From the IMG/VR virus record IMGVR_UViG_3300008050_005857, positions 18,145-82,144 of that record: DNA of 64,000 nt. One strand, 5' to 3'. The stretch comes from a virus. Positions 10,165 to 18,182 of the stretch are shown piece by piece. A model generated the notes under the pieces. That model saw nothing but the letters and a program-made list of their open reading frames with translations. It searched no databases and was not told the origin of the DNA. Every line of letters begins with the position of its first letter. Position 1 is the first letter of the stretch. Both the position numbers and the translations under genes were made by a program.

Positions 10165-11460
10165 ATGGTTATAGAATCTCAATCAATGTATGATGACATG
10201 TTACGACATATTGCTGGCAAAGAGGTGTATGCAGTTGCGATAAGAGATGATTTTAGAACACATCCGGCCGAATCTATTCCTATTATTTTTTCAATATCTT
10301 GTGAAACTAAAATTTATGATATAGTATTTGACCATAGTGAATCAATGTCAAATAATTTAGATTTTACGCTATTATCATGTGCAAAACGTTTTTATGTTGA
10401 AGACATTAAACAGTTTTACCATCTCACAAAATTTAAAAACATATATGATGTCAAATTAAATTGCTGGATAAACGATAAACAATTTAAAGAAATAGAATTA
10501 CCAAAAGTATTCTCTCATATTTATTCTAATGCACCGGTAAATAGAGAGTCAAATAAAATAGTTCCACTATTTAAGGTTTTAGAGTATTCGCGTAACAAGC
10601 TTGCAAACGTTTTATTTCACTGTAATTCATTAGGCGTTTCTAAGCCGTTTTTAAAATATAACGATGCATTAATTCAATTGGCGATCGTGGAATCAAACGG
10701 TTTAAGAATTACTCCAGGATCCTATCATACTACTTTTAAAAACGGATATGCATTTAGTAATTACAATATACATACTGTAACCGGAAGACCTTCAAATACA
10801 TTTAATAATATTAATTTTGGTGCACTTAATAAATCTGATGGTACTAGGACCGCATTTATTTCTCGACATAAAAACGGCATGCTGATTGAAATGGACTATG
10901 ACGCATACCATTTAAGACTTTTAGCAGACATATTAGATTGGGATTTTCCCAAGCATAAGTCAGTACATCAATATTTTGCAGATGAAGTTTATCATTGTGA
11001 ATATAAAGAAGCAAAGAAATTATCATTTCAAATGTTATACGGTCAAATACAAACAACAGCTGAAAGAAACCCCTTTTTTTACGGTGTAGATAGGCTGTCT
11101 CAAGTACTGCTCGATTCTTTTACATCTGATAAATGTCTAAAATCTCATATTTATGGAAAAGAATTTTGTTTAAAGAATGTTGAAGATCTTAATAGGAGCA
11201 AACTATTAAATTATTTTATTCAATCTTTTGAAACTGAAAGAAACTTAAATGTGATAAAATCTGTCAACAAATTTCTTAAGACTAAGAGAACTAAAATGAC
11301 ATTATATACTTATGATAGTTTTTTGTTTGATTTTGATATTAATGAGGGACTAAATACATTGAAAGAATTAAAAGCACTATTAGAATCCGGCGGCTACCCT
11401 ATCAAAGCAAAAGCCGGTCAAACGTATCATGATATGAATGACATTACCGGGAGGTTATAA
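10165..11460 (+). CDS. Divergent family-A (Pol I-type) DNA polymerase-like protein
   Basis: A 431-residue protein with the core motifs of a family-A polymerase palm and fingers but no exonuclease domains. TGRPSN near 206-211 matches the conserved TGR-x-S segment. DYDAYHLRLLAD at 244-255 matches motif A (Asp244). KKLSFQMLYG at 284-293 matches the O-helix motif B. TYDSFLFDF near 382-390 takes the place of motif C, with Asp384 but Ser instead of the usual Glu. The N-terminal 190 residues are unlike known polymerase domains. A separate family-B replicative polymerase lies at 27.4-29.8 kb. Activity is uncertain because of the altered motif C. No Shine-Dalgarno is seen. Confidence 0.65.
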   Translation: MVIESQSMYDDMLRHIAGKEVYAVAIRDDFRTHPAESIPIIFSISCETKIYDIVFDHSESMSNNLDFTLLSCAKRFYVEDIKQFYHLTKFKNIYDVKLNCWINDKQFKEIELPKVFSHIYSNAPVNRESNKIVPLFKVLEYSRNKLANVLFHCNSLGVSKPFLKYNDALIQLAIVESNGLRITPGSYHTTFKNGYAFSNYNIHTVTGRPSNTFNNINFGALNKSDGTRTAFISRHKNGMLIEMDYDAYHLRLLADILDWDFPKHKSVHQYFADEVYHCEYKEAKKLSFQMLYGQIQTTAERNPFFYGVDRLSQVLLDSFTSDKCLKSHIYGKEFCLKNVEDLNRSKLLNYFIQSFETERNLNVIKSVNKFLKTKRTKMTLYTYDSFLFDFDINEGLNTLKELKALLESGGYPIKAKAGQTYHDMNDITGRL

Positions 11461-13667
11461 TGATACCAAAAAAATATAAAACTATGATAGCTGATGCACT
11501 AACTAGAGCATCTTATCGTACAAAAAATGGAATGATAGATCTATCAAACGATTTAGATTTATTCATAGTTGTTGAAGAATTACGTAAAGAATTTTCGGAA
11601 GATATAATTCAAAAAGCGTTATTTATTGAAATTTCTCAAAATGATGATGATTATACAAATATTGGCGGTTCTGGTTATGTATTGACAAAAGCTCTCCCAG
11701 ATGATTGGGACCAAGAAAAAGATGGTATCCCTTCTGATGCTCAACGGTTCACTAAAGGTAAAGATGGAAAATATAGTTCTTCAGGAAAGGAGAAGAAGGT
11801 GAAGGCTACATCACAAGCTTTAAGCCCACAGGATTTTCCAGAAATGGGAGACGAGGGTAAACCTGACGTTGATCCAAAACAAGTTGAAAAAGATAAGAAA
11901 AAAGCCGAAAAATTAGAAAGAGAAACAGAAGCTAAAAAAGAAGTTGTTAAAACTGAAACGAGTGGAACACTTGACCAGGTAGCATGGGAAAACGATACAG
12001 ATCAAGAAGAGTTTCAAACTGCATTTGATAAACTCGTCAATGGTGAAGAGCTCACTGAAGAAGAACTAGCAATGATAAATAAATATGCAGCCGTAAAAGA
12101 CAGCGATAGTGAAGCTGCCCTTTATTTGCCAAATCAAACGCCAGGTGATTTTAGACAAGGAGCAAGGGTTAAAGTAGAATTGGGAGGCAGTGCGGCAGCA
12201 AAAAGAGTATTGGCTCAAATGGTTGAAAATGGAATCCAAACTGCAGATCCTGTTACAACAGCTGAATCAGTACCAGCGAAATTGAAAACAAAAGATGCTA
12301 CATTAGGTAAAATATCGGGTGGAAAAACAAAATCACATACAATAACAACTGAAAAAGATAAAGACGGTAGGGTTATTTCTGTAACAGTTGCAGGTAAGGT
12401 TATGCGAAGGCAGCTTGAGCCTGATGCTGATGTACTCATTAAAGAAGTTGTTGAAATGATTGATCAAGGGAAATCTCCCGAAGACGCTGCACGTGAAGCG
12501 CAAAAAATCCTTGCTGGAATAAAACGATACAATAATTTAATTGATAAGTACGCATCTGCAGATCCTGCAGTAATGGAAACAGTTGAACTCGTCCCAGGCG
12601 CGGATGTATCTACACCAGAAGGAAGAAATAGAGTTGCTTCAGAAGGTCCAGGCATAGTAGCGGATGCATTAGAAAAAATGATAGATGACCCTACTGAAGC
12701 TGAACGGAAAGTACTTGATAGGATCAGAAAATTAGGTGATATTGAAGACGCAGAAGAATATGAACGTGAAGCCATGGCTATTTTAAAACGTATGGGTGAA
12801 ATTTCATCTATTAAAAAAGGAGCTCCTGATGTTGCTGAAGCATTAGTATTATGCGCAATGAATAAAAAGGGTATACCAACTGTAGCGCCAGCAGGAGAAA
12901 CTTTTAAGGTTGCAGATTTAATACAATTAGCTGAAGAAGATCTAGATCCTACAGATCCGGAATATTTACAAAAATTAGCAGCTGGTGGACCAGTTGTAGT
13001 ATTTATGACAACTGCTGGTGGATTAAGTGTTAAAAAAGATGGCGGCGCTGCATCAGGGTTTGAAGCAAAATTAGGAATGACAACGTTTAAGCTTCCTGAA
13101 ACAAAAAACATGCTAACAGCAATTTTAGACCACCACAATCATGGCATTGCAACTACAAAGAAGGGTGAAGAGTTATCTCCAACAAGAATAGCGACAGCAA
13201 AAAAGAAATTAGATGAAGTTGAAAAATGGGCCAGAGAAAATGATTTAGTTGATGATAACGATTTAAAATTTAAAGATGGTAGATCACCGGAAGAATGGGC
13301 AACTGATAGCGTTGCGGATTGGCAAGCAAAAGGTACATTACCACCAGATTGTCCAACAAAAAACGCTAAAGGTGAGTGCCTATCGGACGATAATAAGAAG
13401 AATTTGATCGACGGTCTTCACCAATACGCTCGGGGCGGGTTACTAGCTCAAGCAATTCACAATAACGATTTAGATTTCCAAGATTATCATAACGCAAACG
13501 CAAATACTAGAACTGGTGAAATTGAACTTAGTGATGGAATTGAGTGTTTAAATGATATGCAATTTTCTGCTAATCCAGGCTTTAAAATGAAAAAAGATAA
13601 AAACGGAAATTTTATAATGCGACCTAACGCTGTTTATGCCGGTAATTTACACAAGCGCTGCAGATGA
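11460..13667 (+). CDS. Acidic 735-residue protein of unknown function
   Basis: Coupled by TAATG to the polymerase-like gene. The product is rich in Glu, Asp, Lys and Ala, with a charged linker at about 100-180 and no membrane segment. The C-terminal 120 residues contain several Cys (C-P-T-K-N-A-K-G-E-C and a C-L-N-D block) and Asn/His-rich segments, and look like a separate folded domain. No family is recognised. Its place between tail genes and replication genes does not fix a function; a virion or DNA-metabolism role is possible. Confidence 0.7.
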   Translation: MIPKKYKTMIADALTRASYRTKNGMIDLSNDLDLFIVVEELRKEFSEDIIQKALFIEISQNDDDYTNIGGSGYVLTKALPDDWDQEKDGIPSDAQRFTKGKDGKYSSSGKEKKVKATSQALSPQDFPEMGDEGKPDVDPKQVEKDKKKAEKLERETEAKKEVVKTETSGTLDQVAWENDTDQEEFQTAFDKLVNGEELTEEELAMINKYAAVKDSDSEAALYLPNQTPGDFRQGARVKVELGGSAAAKRVLAQMVENGIQTADPVTTAESVPAKLKTKDATLGKISGGKTKSHTITTEKDKDGRVISVTVAGKVMRRQLEPDADVLIKEVVEMIDQGKSPEDAAREAQKILAGIKRYNNLIDKYASADPAVMETVELVPGADVSTPEGRNRVASEGPGIVADALEKMIDDPTEAERKVLDRIRKLGDIEDAEEYEREAMAILKRMGEISSIKKGAPDVAEALVLCAMNKKGIPTVAPAGETFKVADLIQLAEEDLDPTDPEYLQKLAAGGPVVVFMTTAGGLSVKKDGGAASGFEAKLGMTTFKLPETKNMLTAILDHHNHGIATTKKGEELSPTRIATAKKKLDEVEKWARENDLVDDNDLKFKDGRSPEEWATDSVADWQAKGTLPPDCPTKNAKGECLSDDNKKNLIDGLHQYARGGLLAQAIHNNDLDFQDYHNANANTRTGEIELSDGIECLNDMQFSANPGFKMKKDKNGNFIMRPNAVYAGNLHKRCR

Positions 13668-13687
13668 TTAAACTAAAAGGCATATTA

Positions 13688-14065
13688 ATGGAAGATAAGA
13701 TTGTGGATACCGCCGGTATAATAGTACGTTCAGATGCCGGCATTATTTTATGTAAAGAAAGAAATAGTGATTATCAATGGGGAATTCCAAAGGGTAAAGT
13801 TGACCCAGGTGAAACACCGATACATGCGGCATGCCGTGAGACGCTTGAAGAAGCTTCAATATTAGTTAAAGTAAATGGAAGCCATTTAAACACACCGGTC
13901 GAGGAAGTTAAAATTGCAAAAAATTCTAGAGGAGGTAAGTTTTTTATCTATGAATGCACTTTAAAACTATCAATAATACCAAATAAAAGTTTAGAACACG
14001 ATGAAGTAAAATATTTTAGAAACCTTCCAGAAAATATTGACACACGATTAGAAGGATTATTATAA
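13688..14065 (+). CDS. Nudix hydrolase
   Basis: A MutT/Nudix hydrolase that would cleave nucleoside diphosphates linked to another moiety, for housecleaning or nucleotide-pool control. The Nudix box GKVDPGETPIHAACRETLEE is intact apart from Ser in the final Gly position. ATG 13688 is preferred because AAAAGG lies seven bases upstream. An in-frame ATG at 13664 overlaps the previous stop but has no Shine-Dalgarno and would add eight residues. The gene ends in TAATG with the next gene. The exact substrate cannot be read from sequence. Confidence 0.88.
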   Translation: MEDKIVDTAGIIVRSDAGIILCKERNSDYQWGIPKGKVDPGETPIHAACRETLEEASILVKVNGSHLNTPVEEVKIAKNSRGGKFFIYECTLKLSIIPNKSLEHDEVKYFRNLPENIDTRLEGLL

Positions 14066-14454
14066 TGAAAACACAATTACTATGCACTTTTTGCGTAAAA
14101 CACGAATTTGACACAACTGTTGACCTAATATCTTTAGCTGCAAACGTTGTATTTAATAAAATATATGCGTTTGAAAATCTAGACGATCCTCAGCAAATAA
14201 TTTGTACTTATAATGTAGAAAAATTGGATGACTTTGTTCAAAACAATAAAACAATGGCGATCCACCGGAAAAAAGAAACTAATACTTTATATACTATAAA
14301 TGCTTTAAATGAAGCAATTCGTGAGAATAATGATGGAGTATTAGATAAGTCTTTTTCTTTAGACTGGTCAATGTATCAAAACAGTTTACTTCTTACGAAC
14401 GATAAAGGTCTTAACGTTGTAAAAACAAAATTATATAAAATTGTAAACGTCTAG
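14065..14454 (+). CDS. Conserved-looking phage protein, function unknown
   Basis: A 129-residue soluble protein coupled to the Nudix gene by TAATG. It opens with TQLLCTFCVKHEFD, and the two early Cys are spaced CTFC, so metal binding is possible. The centre contains AIHRKKETNTLYTINALN. No domain with known function is recognised. It lies directly before the selenoprotein-like gene, with eight bases between them. Confidence 0.7.
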   Translation: MKTQLLCTFCVKHEFDTTVDLISLAANVVFNKIYAFENLDDPQQIICTYNVEKLDDFVQNNKTMAIHRKKETNTLYTINALNEAIRENNDGVLDKSFSLDWSMYQNSLLLTNDKGLNVVKTKLYKIVNV

Positions 14455-14462
14455 GACCTCCC

Positions 14463-14696
14463 ATGGAAATTTCAATCGAATATTGTATGCAATGAAATTA
14501 CGAGCCACGAGCCTTCAGGTTGAGGGACGAACTTGGAATTAAATATCCGAATATTGATGATTTTGATATGATACAATCAAAGGGCGGAGTATTCGAAATT
14601 AAACAAATAAACTCATCTAGCGATGAAATATTGCTATTTAGTAAAATTGCCACAGGAAGATTTCCACATCAAGATGAAATAAAAATAAAGTTATAA
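14463..14696 (+). CDS. SelW/Rdx-family protein with in-frame TGA (candidate selenoprotein)
   Basis: Reading through TGA 14493-14495 gives a 77-residue protein of the Rdx (SelW/SelT/SelH) thioredoxin-like family. The redox motif is Cys8-Met-Gln-TGA11, so the stop sits exactly at the Sec/Cys position of the family CxxU/CxxC motif. It is preceded by ISIEY and followed by YEPRA. Downstream, KGGVFEI and LFSKIATGRFP match the second half of the family. AGGA lies six bases before the ATG. A nonsense mutation of a Cys codon is the alternative, but the rest of the frame is intact. Normal stop decoding would leave ten residues. Confidence 0.75.
14496..14529 (+). promoter_or_regulatory. Candidate SECIS-like hairpin after the in-frame TGA
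   Basis: Immediately 3' of TGA 14493-14495, CCTT (14512-14515) can pair with GAGG (14522-14525) around a CAGGTT apical loop. GC/GC pairs below it follow a small internal loop. Bacterial SECIS elements lie within about 40 bases of the UGA and present a conserved G-containing apical loop to SelB. The loop here starts 21 bases after the TGA. The stem is short, so this is suggestive only. Confidence 0.35.
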
Positions 14697-14720
14697 AAAA
14701 CCTGCTTTTCGCCTTTTAAT

Positions 14721-14735
14721 ATTATATATATTTTA
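14721..14735 (+). promoter_or_regulatory. TATATATT promoter-like box
   Basis: TATATATT at 14725-14732 lies in the gap after the SelW-like gene, 77 bases before the next possible start. It matches the box seen before the polymerase-like, SSB, RHH-like and GT2 genes. No -35 element is evident. Confidence 0.35.
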
Positions 14736-14808
14736 TTACACTTACAAATGTAATAGTTTTTTGAAAATTTGAATTTTTTGGAAAGTACAGAGGAGTAATT
14801 AACTCTGT

Positions 14809-15036
14809 ATGGGATTGGCCGAACAATGAGTGGATGAAGAAGCTCATAAGGCAATCTACCTTCAGATCTATAGTGGATCGGTATTCGGGCAAAATGCACA
14901 ATATCTTACGACAGTATTGAGGGCTAATGTACTTCTAGAAAAACTTAAAGAACAGCGATTCTTTGACCTTGTTGTGGGTAAGGGTAATACCGAAATCCCA
15001 CCAAGCTGGCTGAATAATCCAAACTTAGAGGGATAA
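14809..15036 (+). CDS. Small ORF interrupted by TGA, or GTG-started 68-residue protein
   Basis: AGAGGAG lies about 13 bases before ATG 14809, which opens M-G-L-A-E-Q and then meets TGA at 14827-14829. The same frame continues from GTG 14830 for 68 residues to TAA 15034-15036 (LTTVLRANVLLEKLKEQ, then a Pro-containing end), which looks like real protein. Options are a short leader with re-initiation at the adjacent GTG, UGA recoding as in the gene 330 bases upstream, or a nonsense mutation. No family is recognised, and no redox Cys flanks this TGA. Base composition is richer in GC than neighbouring genes. Confidence 0.4.
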
Positions 15037-15184
15037 GGCTCCTAACAGAGGTTGTGCTCGCTCAAATGTAAGGTAACACTTATGAGGAGAATCGACTTAA
15101 CCGTCGGGGAAAGGGAACAAGGTAGAAAAATCTAAGCTAGAAGTTGTAGTGTAATCGCAAATCCTACATCCTACCAAATAATTC
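15037..15184. other. Non-coding stretch of atypical composition
   Basis: This stretch between the TGA-interrupted ORF and the SSB promoter has no convincing ORF. It is less AT-rich than its surroundings and contains short pairable segments (GGTAG near 15119 with CTACC near 15170). It does not fold into a tRNA by eye. It may be an RNA leader or a gene remnant; no function is assigned. Confidence 0.3.
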
Positions 15185-15216
15185 AGATTTTGACAATGTA
15201 ACTGTATATATATTAA
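15185..15216 (+). promoter_or_regulatory. Promoter of the ssDNA-binding protein gene
   Basis: AGATTTTGACA at 15184-15194 is followed by TATATATATT at 15205-15214, about 43 bases before the SSB start, leaving room for a leader with AGGAG. Similar TTTTGAC plus TATATAT pairs precede the dCMP-hydroxymethylase-like gene. Confidence 0.5.
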
Positions 15217-15256
15217 TGTAAATAAACAATGACAAATAAAAATAGGAGTAAATGTT

Positions 15257-16012
15257 ATGGATATTACCGCCATTAAGGCTCGCCTTAATCAACTTCAACA
15301 AGTTAATACAAGAACCTCTTCACTGTGGAAACCTTCACCAGGAAAATCTCAAGTGCGTATAGTACCTTATAAGCACAATCCGGATTCGCCATTTATTGAA
15401 TTATATTTCCATTATGATATCGGTGAAAGATCATACTTGTCACCTGCATCATTTGGCCGTCCAGATCCAATTGAAGAATTTGCAGTTAAGTTGAAAACAT
15501 CTGGAAATAAAGACGATTACAAATTAGGAAGAAAAATCGAGGCTAAAATGCGTACTTTCGCACCTGTTATAGTCCGCGGTGAAGAATCCGAAGGTGTAAA
15601 GTTTTGGGGTTTTGGTAAAACAGTTTATCAAGAGCTTCTTTCTATCATTGCAGATCCAGATTATGGTGATATTACTGATCCAGTAAGTGGTCGCGATATT
15701 GTAGTTGAGTTTAAAACTAAAGAAGAAACTGGTAAGTCATTTCCAATGACGGCTGTTCGTGCAAAACCAAATCAAACTCCGGTAACGGAAGATCCTGAGG
15801 TTATGAAGACAATCAAAGACACTCAAAAACAAATTACTGAGATTTACCAAGAGCAATCTTATGATGATTTAAAAGAAGTCCTAAGTGGATTTCTAAATCA
15901 AGAATCAGAGCTCAGTGATAGTGACTTAAATACTGATGCAGTAAAGACTCCAGTTAAAGCTGGTAAAACTGAAGATGTATCGAGTGCTTTTGACGATCTA
16001 TTCAACAACTAG
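15257..16012 (+). CDS. Single-stranded DNA-binding protein (gp32-like)
   Basis: A gp32-type SSB that would coat single-stranded DNA at the fork and during recombination. The 251-residue product opens with a basic helix, then WKPSPGKSQVRIVPYK at about 24-39 and FIELYFHYDIGERSYLSPASFG, the block typical of gp32-like proteins in marine T4-like phages. It ends in an acidic tail with DVSSAFDDLF that would recruit replication partners. It is shorter than T4 gp32, and no Zn-binding Cys cluster is seen. AGGAG precedes the start. A perfect palindrome lies after the gene and UvsX follows. Confidence 0.85.
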   Translation: MDITAIKARLNQLQQVNTRTSSLWKPSPGKSQVRIVPYKHNPDSPFIELYFHYDIGERSYLSPASFGRPDPIEEFAVKLKTSGNKDDYKLGRKIEAKMRTFAPVIVRGEESEGVKFWGFGKTVYQELLSIIADPDYGDITDPVSGRDIVVEFKTKEETGKSFPMTAVRAKPNQTPVTEDPEVMKTIKDTQKQITEIYQEQSYDDLKEVLSGFLNQESELSDSDLNTDAVKTPVKAGKTEDVSSAFDDLFNN

Positions 16013-16026
16013 AAACAAATAAACGA

Positions 16027-16052
16027 TTCGGAGCCCTAATTAGGGCTCCGAA
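16027..16052 (+). terminator. 26-bp perfect palindrome between SSB and UvsX genes
   Basis: The sequence from TTCGGAGCCC to GGGCTCCGAA around a central TAATTA is self-complementary along all 26 bases. It would form a strong hairpin in RNA. There is no T-run after it, so partial termination, processing or stabilisation of the abundant SSB message is as likely as full termination. Confidence 0.6.
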
Positions 16053-16069
16053 CTACAAAGGGGAATAAT

Positions 16070-17176
16070 ATGCCTAAAAAGAACAAAGATTCATTGGCGG
16101 TTGATTTAGCGGCTTCATTGAATAGTAAATTTAAAGGTCAAAAAGTTGCGTATTTCTTAGATGGAAAACACCAAACACCTACAGATGTAACAGACTTTAT
16201 CTCAACCGGTTCATCAATGCTAGATTTAGCAATATCTAATCAAGCGGATGGTGGAATAGCCGTAGGAAGAATTACAGAAATTAACGGTTTATCTTCAACA
16301 GGTAAATCTTTATTAGGTGCACACATACTTGCTGAAACACAAAAGAACGATGGTGTTGCCGTTTATATTGATACTGAAACATCTGTAAGTCGACAATTTT
16401 TAGAAGCCATTGGATGTGATATTCCAAATTTACTTTATCTTCATATTGAAACAGTAGAACAAATTTTTCAAGCAATAGAAGATATTATTTTAAAAGTTAG
16501 AGAGTCTGATAAAGACAAACAGGTTACAATTCTTGTAGATAGTTTAGCTGCAGCATCAACTGATGTCGAAATGGAATCAGATTACGGTAAAGACGGTTGG
16601 GCAACAACCAAAGCTCTTATTGTTTCAAAAGCTCTACGAAAACTTACACAGCTAATTGGACGACACAAAATTACTTTAGTTTTTACAAATCAATTAAGAC
16701 AAAAATTAGGTGTTATGTTCGGTGATCCATATACTACAAGTGGTGGACTTGCTTTACCATTTCATTCGTCAACGCGTATCAGACTTAAAAATATGGGCCA
16801 GATAAAAGATAAAGAAAAAAATGTTATCGGTGTTAAATGTAGAGCTCAAATTATTAAAAATAGAATTGGACCTCCAATGAGAACTGCGGATTATGACATG
16901 TATTTCGATCGTGGCATTGATGATGAAGGTGGATGGTTACAAGTTTTAAAAGGATTAGGCTACGCTAAAAGTAGTGGAGCATGGTGGACAATTGACTATA
17001 AAGGTGAACTTAAAAAATTCATGTCTAAAGATTTTGTCGAAATGCTAAATGATGATTCTGAATTTAAACAATATCTTTACGAGCTAATATGCAGTGAATC
17101 TATCCTCGAATATCAAGAACAACGAGGAATAGATGACGTTGAATTCACAGATGAAGTGATCAACGAAGATGCGTAA
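16070..17176 (+). CDS. uvsX: UvsX/RecA-like recombinase
   Basis: A 368-residue RecA-fold ATPase that would drive strand exchange in recombination-dependent replication and repair. Walker A is GLSSTGKS at 73-80. Walker B is TILVDSLAAAS near 157-167. A segment with VFTNQLRQ and G-L-A-L-P-F-H-S-S matches the recombinase core. It lies between the gp32-like and FEN-like genes, as expected for T4-type replication clusters. A GGGG-containing ribosome site precedes the ATG. The 3' end overlaps the next gene by eight bases. Confidence 0.9.
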   Translation: MPKKNKDSLAVDLAASLNSKFKGQKVAYFLDGKHQTPTDVTDFISTGSSMLDLAISNQADGGIAVGRITEINGLSSTGKSLLGAHILAETQKNDGVAVYIDTETSVSRQFLEAIGCDIPNLLYLHIETVEQIFQAIEDIILKVRESDKDKQVTILVDSLAAASTDVEMESDYGKDGWATTKALIVSKALRKLTQLIGRHKITLVFTNQLRQKLGVMFGDPYTTSGGLALPFHSSTRIRLKNMGQIKDKEKNVIGVKCRAQIIKNRIGPPMRTADYDMYFDRGIDDEGGWLQVLKGLGYAKSSGAWWTIDYKGELKKFMSKDFVEMLNDDSEFKQYLYELICSESILEYQEQRGIDDVEFTDEVINEDA

Positions 17177-18182
17177 GCGATATGCCGACATTTTAAAACA
17201 AATCAATTCGACAGTTAACGTCACATCTACATTAGATGATCATGTTTTACTTGTTGATGGTTTGAATAACTTCATCCGGGCTTGGTCTGCTTCCCCTGCG
17301 ACCAACTCGGATGGAGATCATATTGGTGGAATGCTTGGCTTCTTACAAAGTGTTGGATTAGCAATTCGGACTATCCGACCAACAAGAGTCATCATTGCTT
17401 TTGATGGTCCTGGTGGAAGTCAACGAAGACGTAAAATCTATCCAGGTTATAAAGATAAACGAAAACCGCCAAAACGTCCTCATAGATTTAGGGAAATGGA
17501 TAATGAAGATGATCAAGAAAGTCTAAGTAGACAGATAAAACGATTAGGCGAATACCTCCAAAATCTTCCACTAACTTCAGTAACAATACCAAATATCGAA
17601 GCAGACGATACTATTGGCTACATAGCAAAGTCTCTTCTCAGTAATTCTAAGATAACTATAATGTCTTCGGATAAAGATTTTTTACAATTAGTCGATGACA
17701 GAATAACCGTATGGTCTCCGACTAAAAAAATCTTATTTGATAGAGCAAAAACAGAATCTGAGTATGAAATGCTTTCAGAGAATTTAGTATATTATAGAAT
17801 TATCGATGGAGACAAGTCTGATAATATTCCAGGTATAAAGGGTTACGGATTAAAAACAATACTAAAAAAAGTGCCATTTTTGAAAGATACGAAAATAACT
17901 AATATTAGTGACTTTATTGTAAATTCCGGACTAACATTGCATAAAGAGCTATTAGAAAGAAATTATACACTAATGCAGTTACATGACGTAAATATATCAG
18001 GAAATGCAAAATCAAACATAATGGAAATAGTCTCTGCACAGCCAAGCAGATTAGTGAAATATAAGTTGCATACAATGTTTTTAGAAGATAAAATTAATCA
18101 ATCAATTCGAAATCCGGATGTATGGCTTCAAGATACTTTTAACGCGTTAGACTTAGTGATCGCAAATGCCTCCAGTAATTGA
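17169..18182 (+). CDS. FEN/5'-3' exonuclease (T4 RNase H-like)
   Basis: A 337-residue member of the 5' nuclease superfamily that would remove RNA primers and flaps on the lagging strand. Visible signatures are LLVDGLNNFIRAW, IIAFDGPGGSQRRRKIYPGY, the acidic metal-site motif IEADDTIGYI, SSDKDFLQLVDD and the helix-hairpin-helix block GDKSDNIPGIKGYG. The start lies inside the end of uvsX, and the 3' end overlaps the helicase gene by 17 bases, so the three genes form one translational unit. Confidence 0.9.
   Translation: MRKRYADILKQINSTVNVTSTLDDHVLLVDGLNNFIRAWSASPATNSDGDHIGGMLGFLQSVGLAIRTIRPTRVIIAFDGPGGSQRRRKIYPGYKDKRKPPKRPHRFREMDNEDDQESLSRQIKRLGEYLQNLPLTSVTIPNIEADDTIGYIAKSLLSNSKITIMSSDKDFLQLVDDRITVWSPTKKILFDRAKTESEYEMLSENLVYYRIIDGDKSDNIPGIKGYGLKTILKKVPFLKDTKITNISDFIVNSGLTLHKELLERNYTLMQLHDVNISGNAKSNIMEIVSAQPSRLVKYKLHTMFLEDKINQSIRNPDVWLQDTFNALDLVIANASSN

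Noticed and set aside
12464-13138. A 224-codon minus-strand frame
   Set aside because: Low-complexity Ser/Ala/Ile protein opposite a long, well-coupled + strand gene; no ribosome site.
14760-15184. Possible tmRNA, group I intron or tRNA-Sec in the odd stretch before the SSB gene
   Set aside because: No tag-peptide ALAA end, no intron core and no 90-plus-nt cloverleaf with a TCA anticodon could be found by eye.
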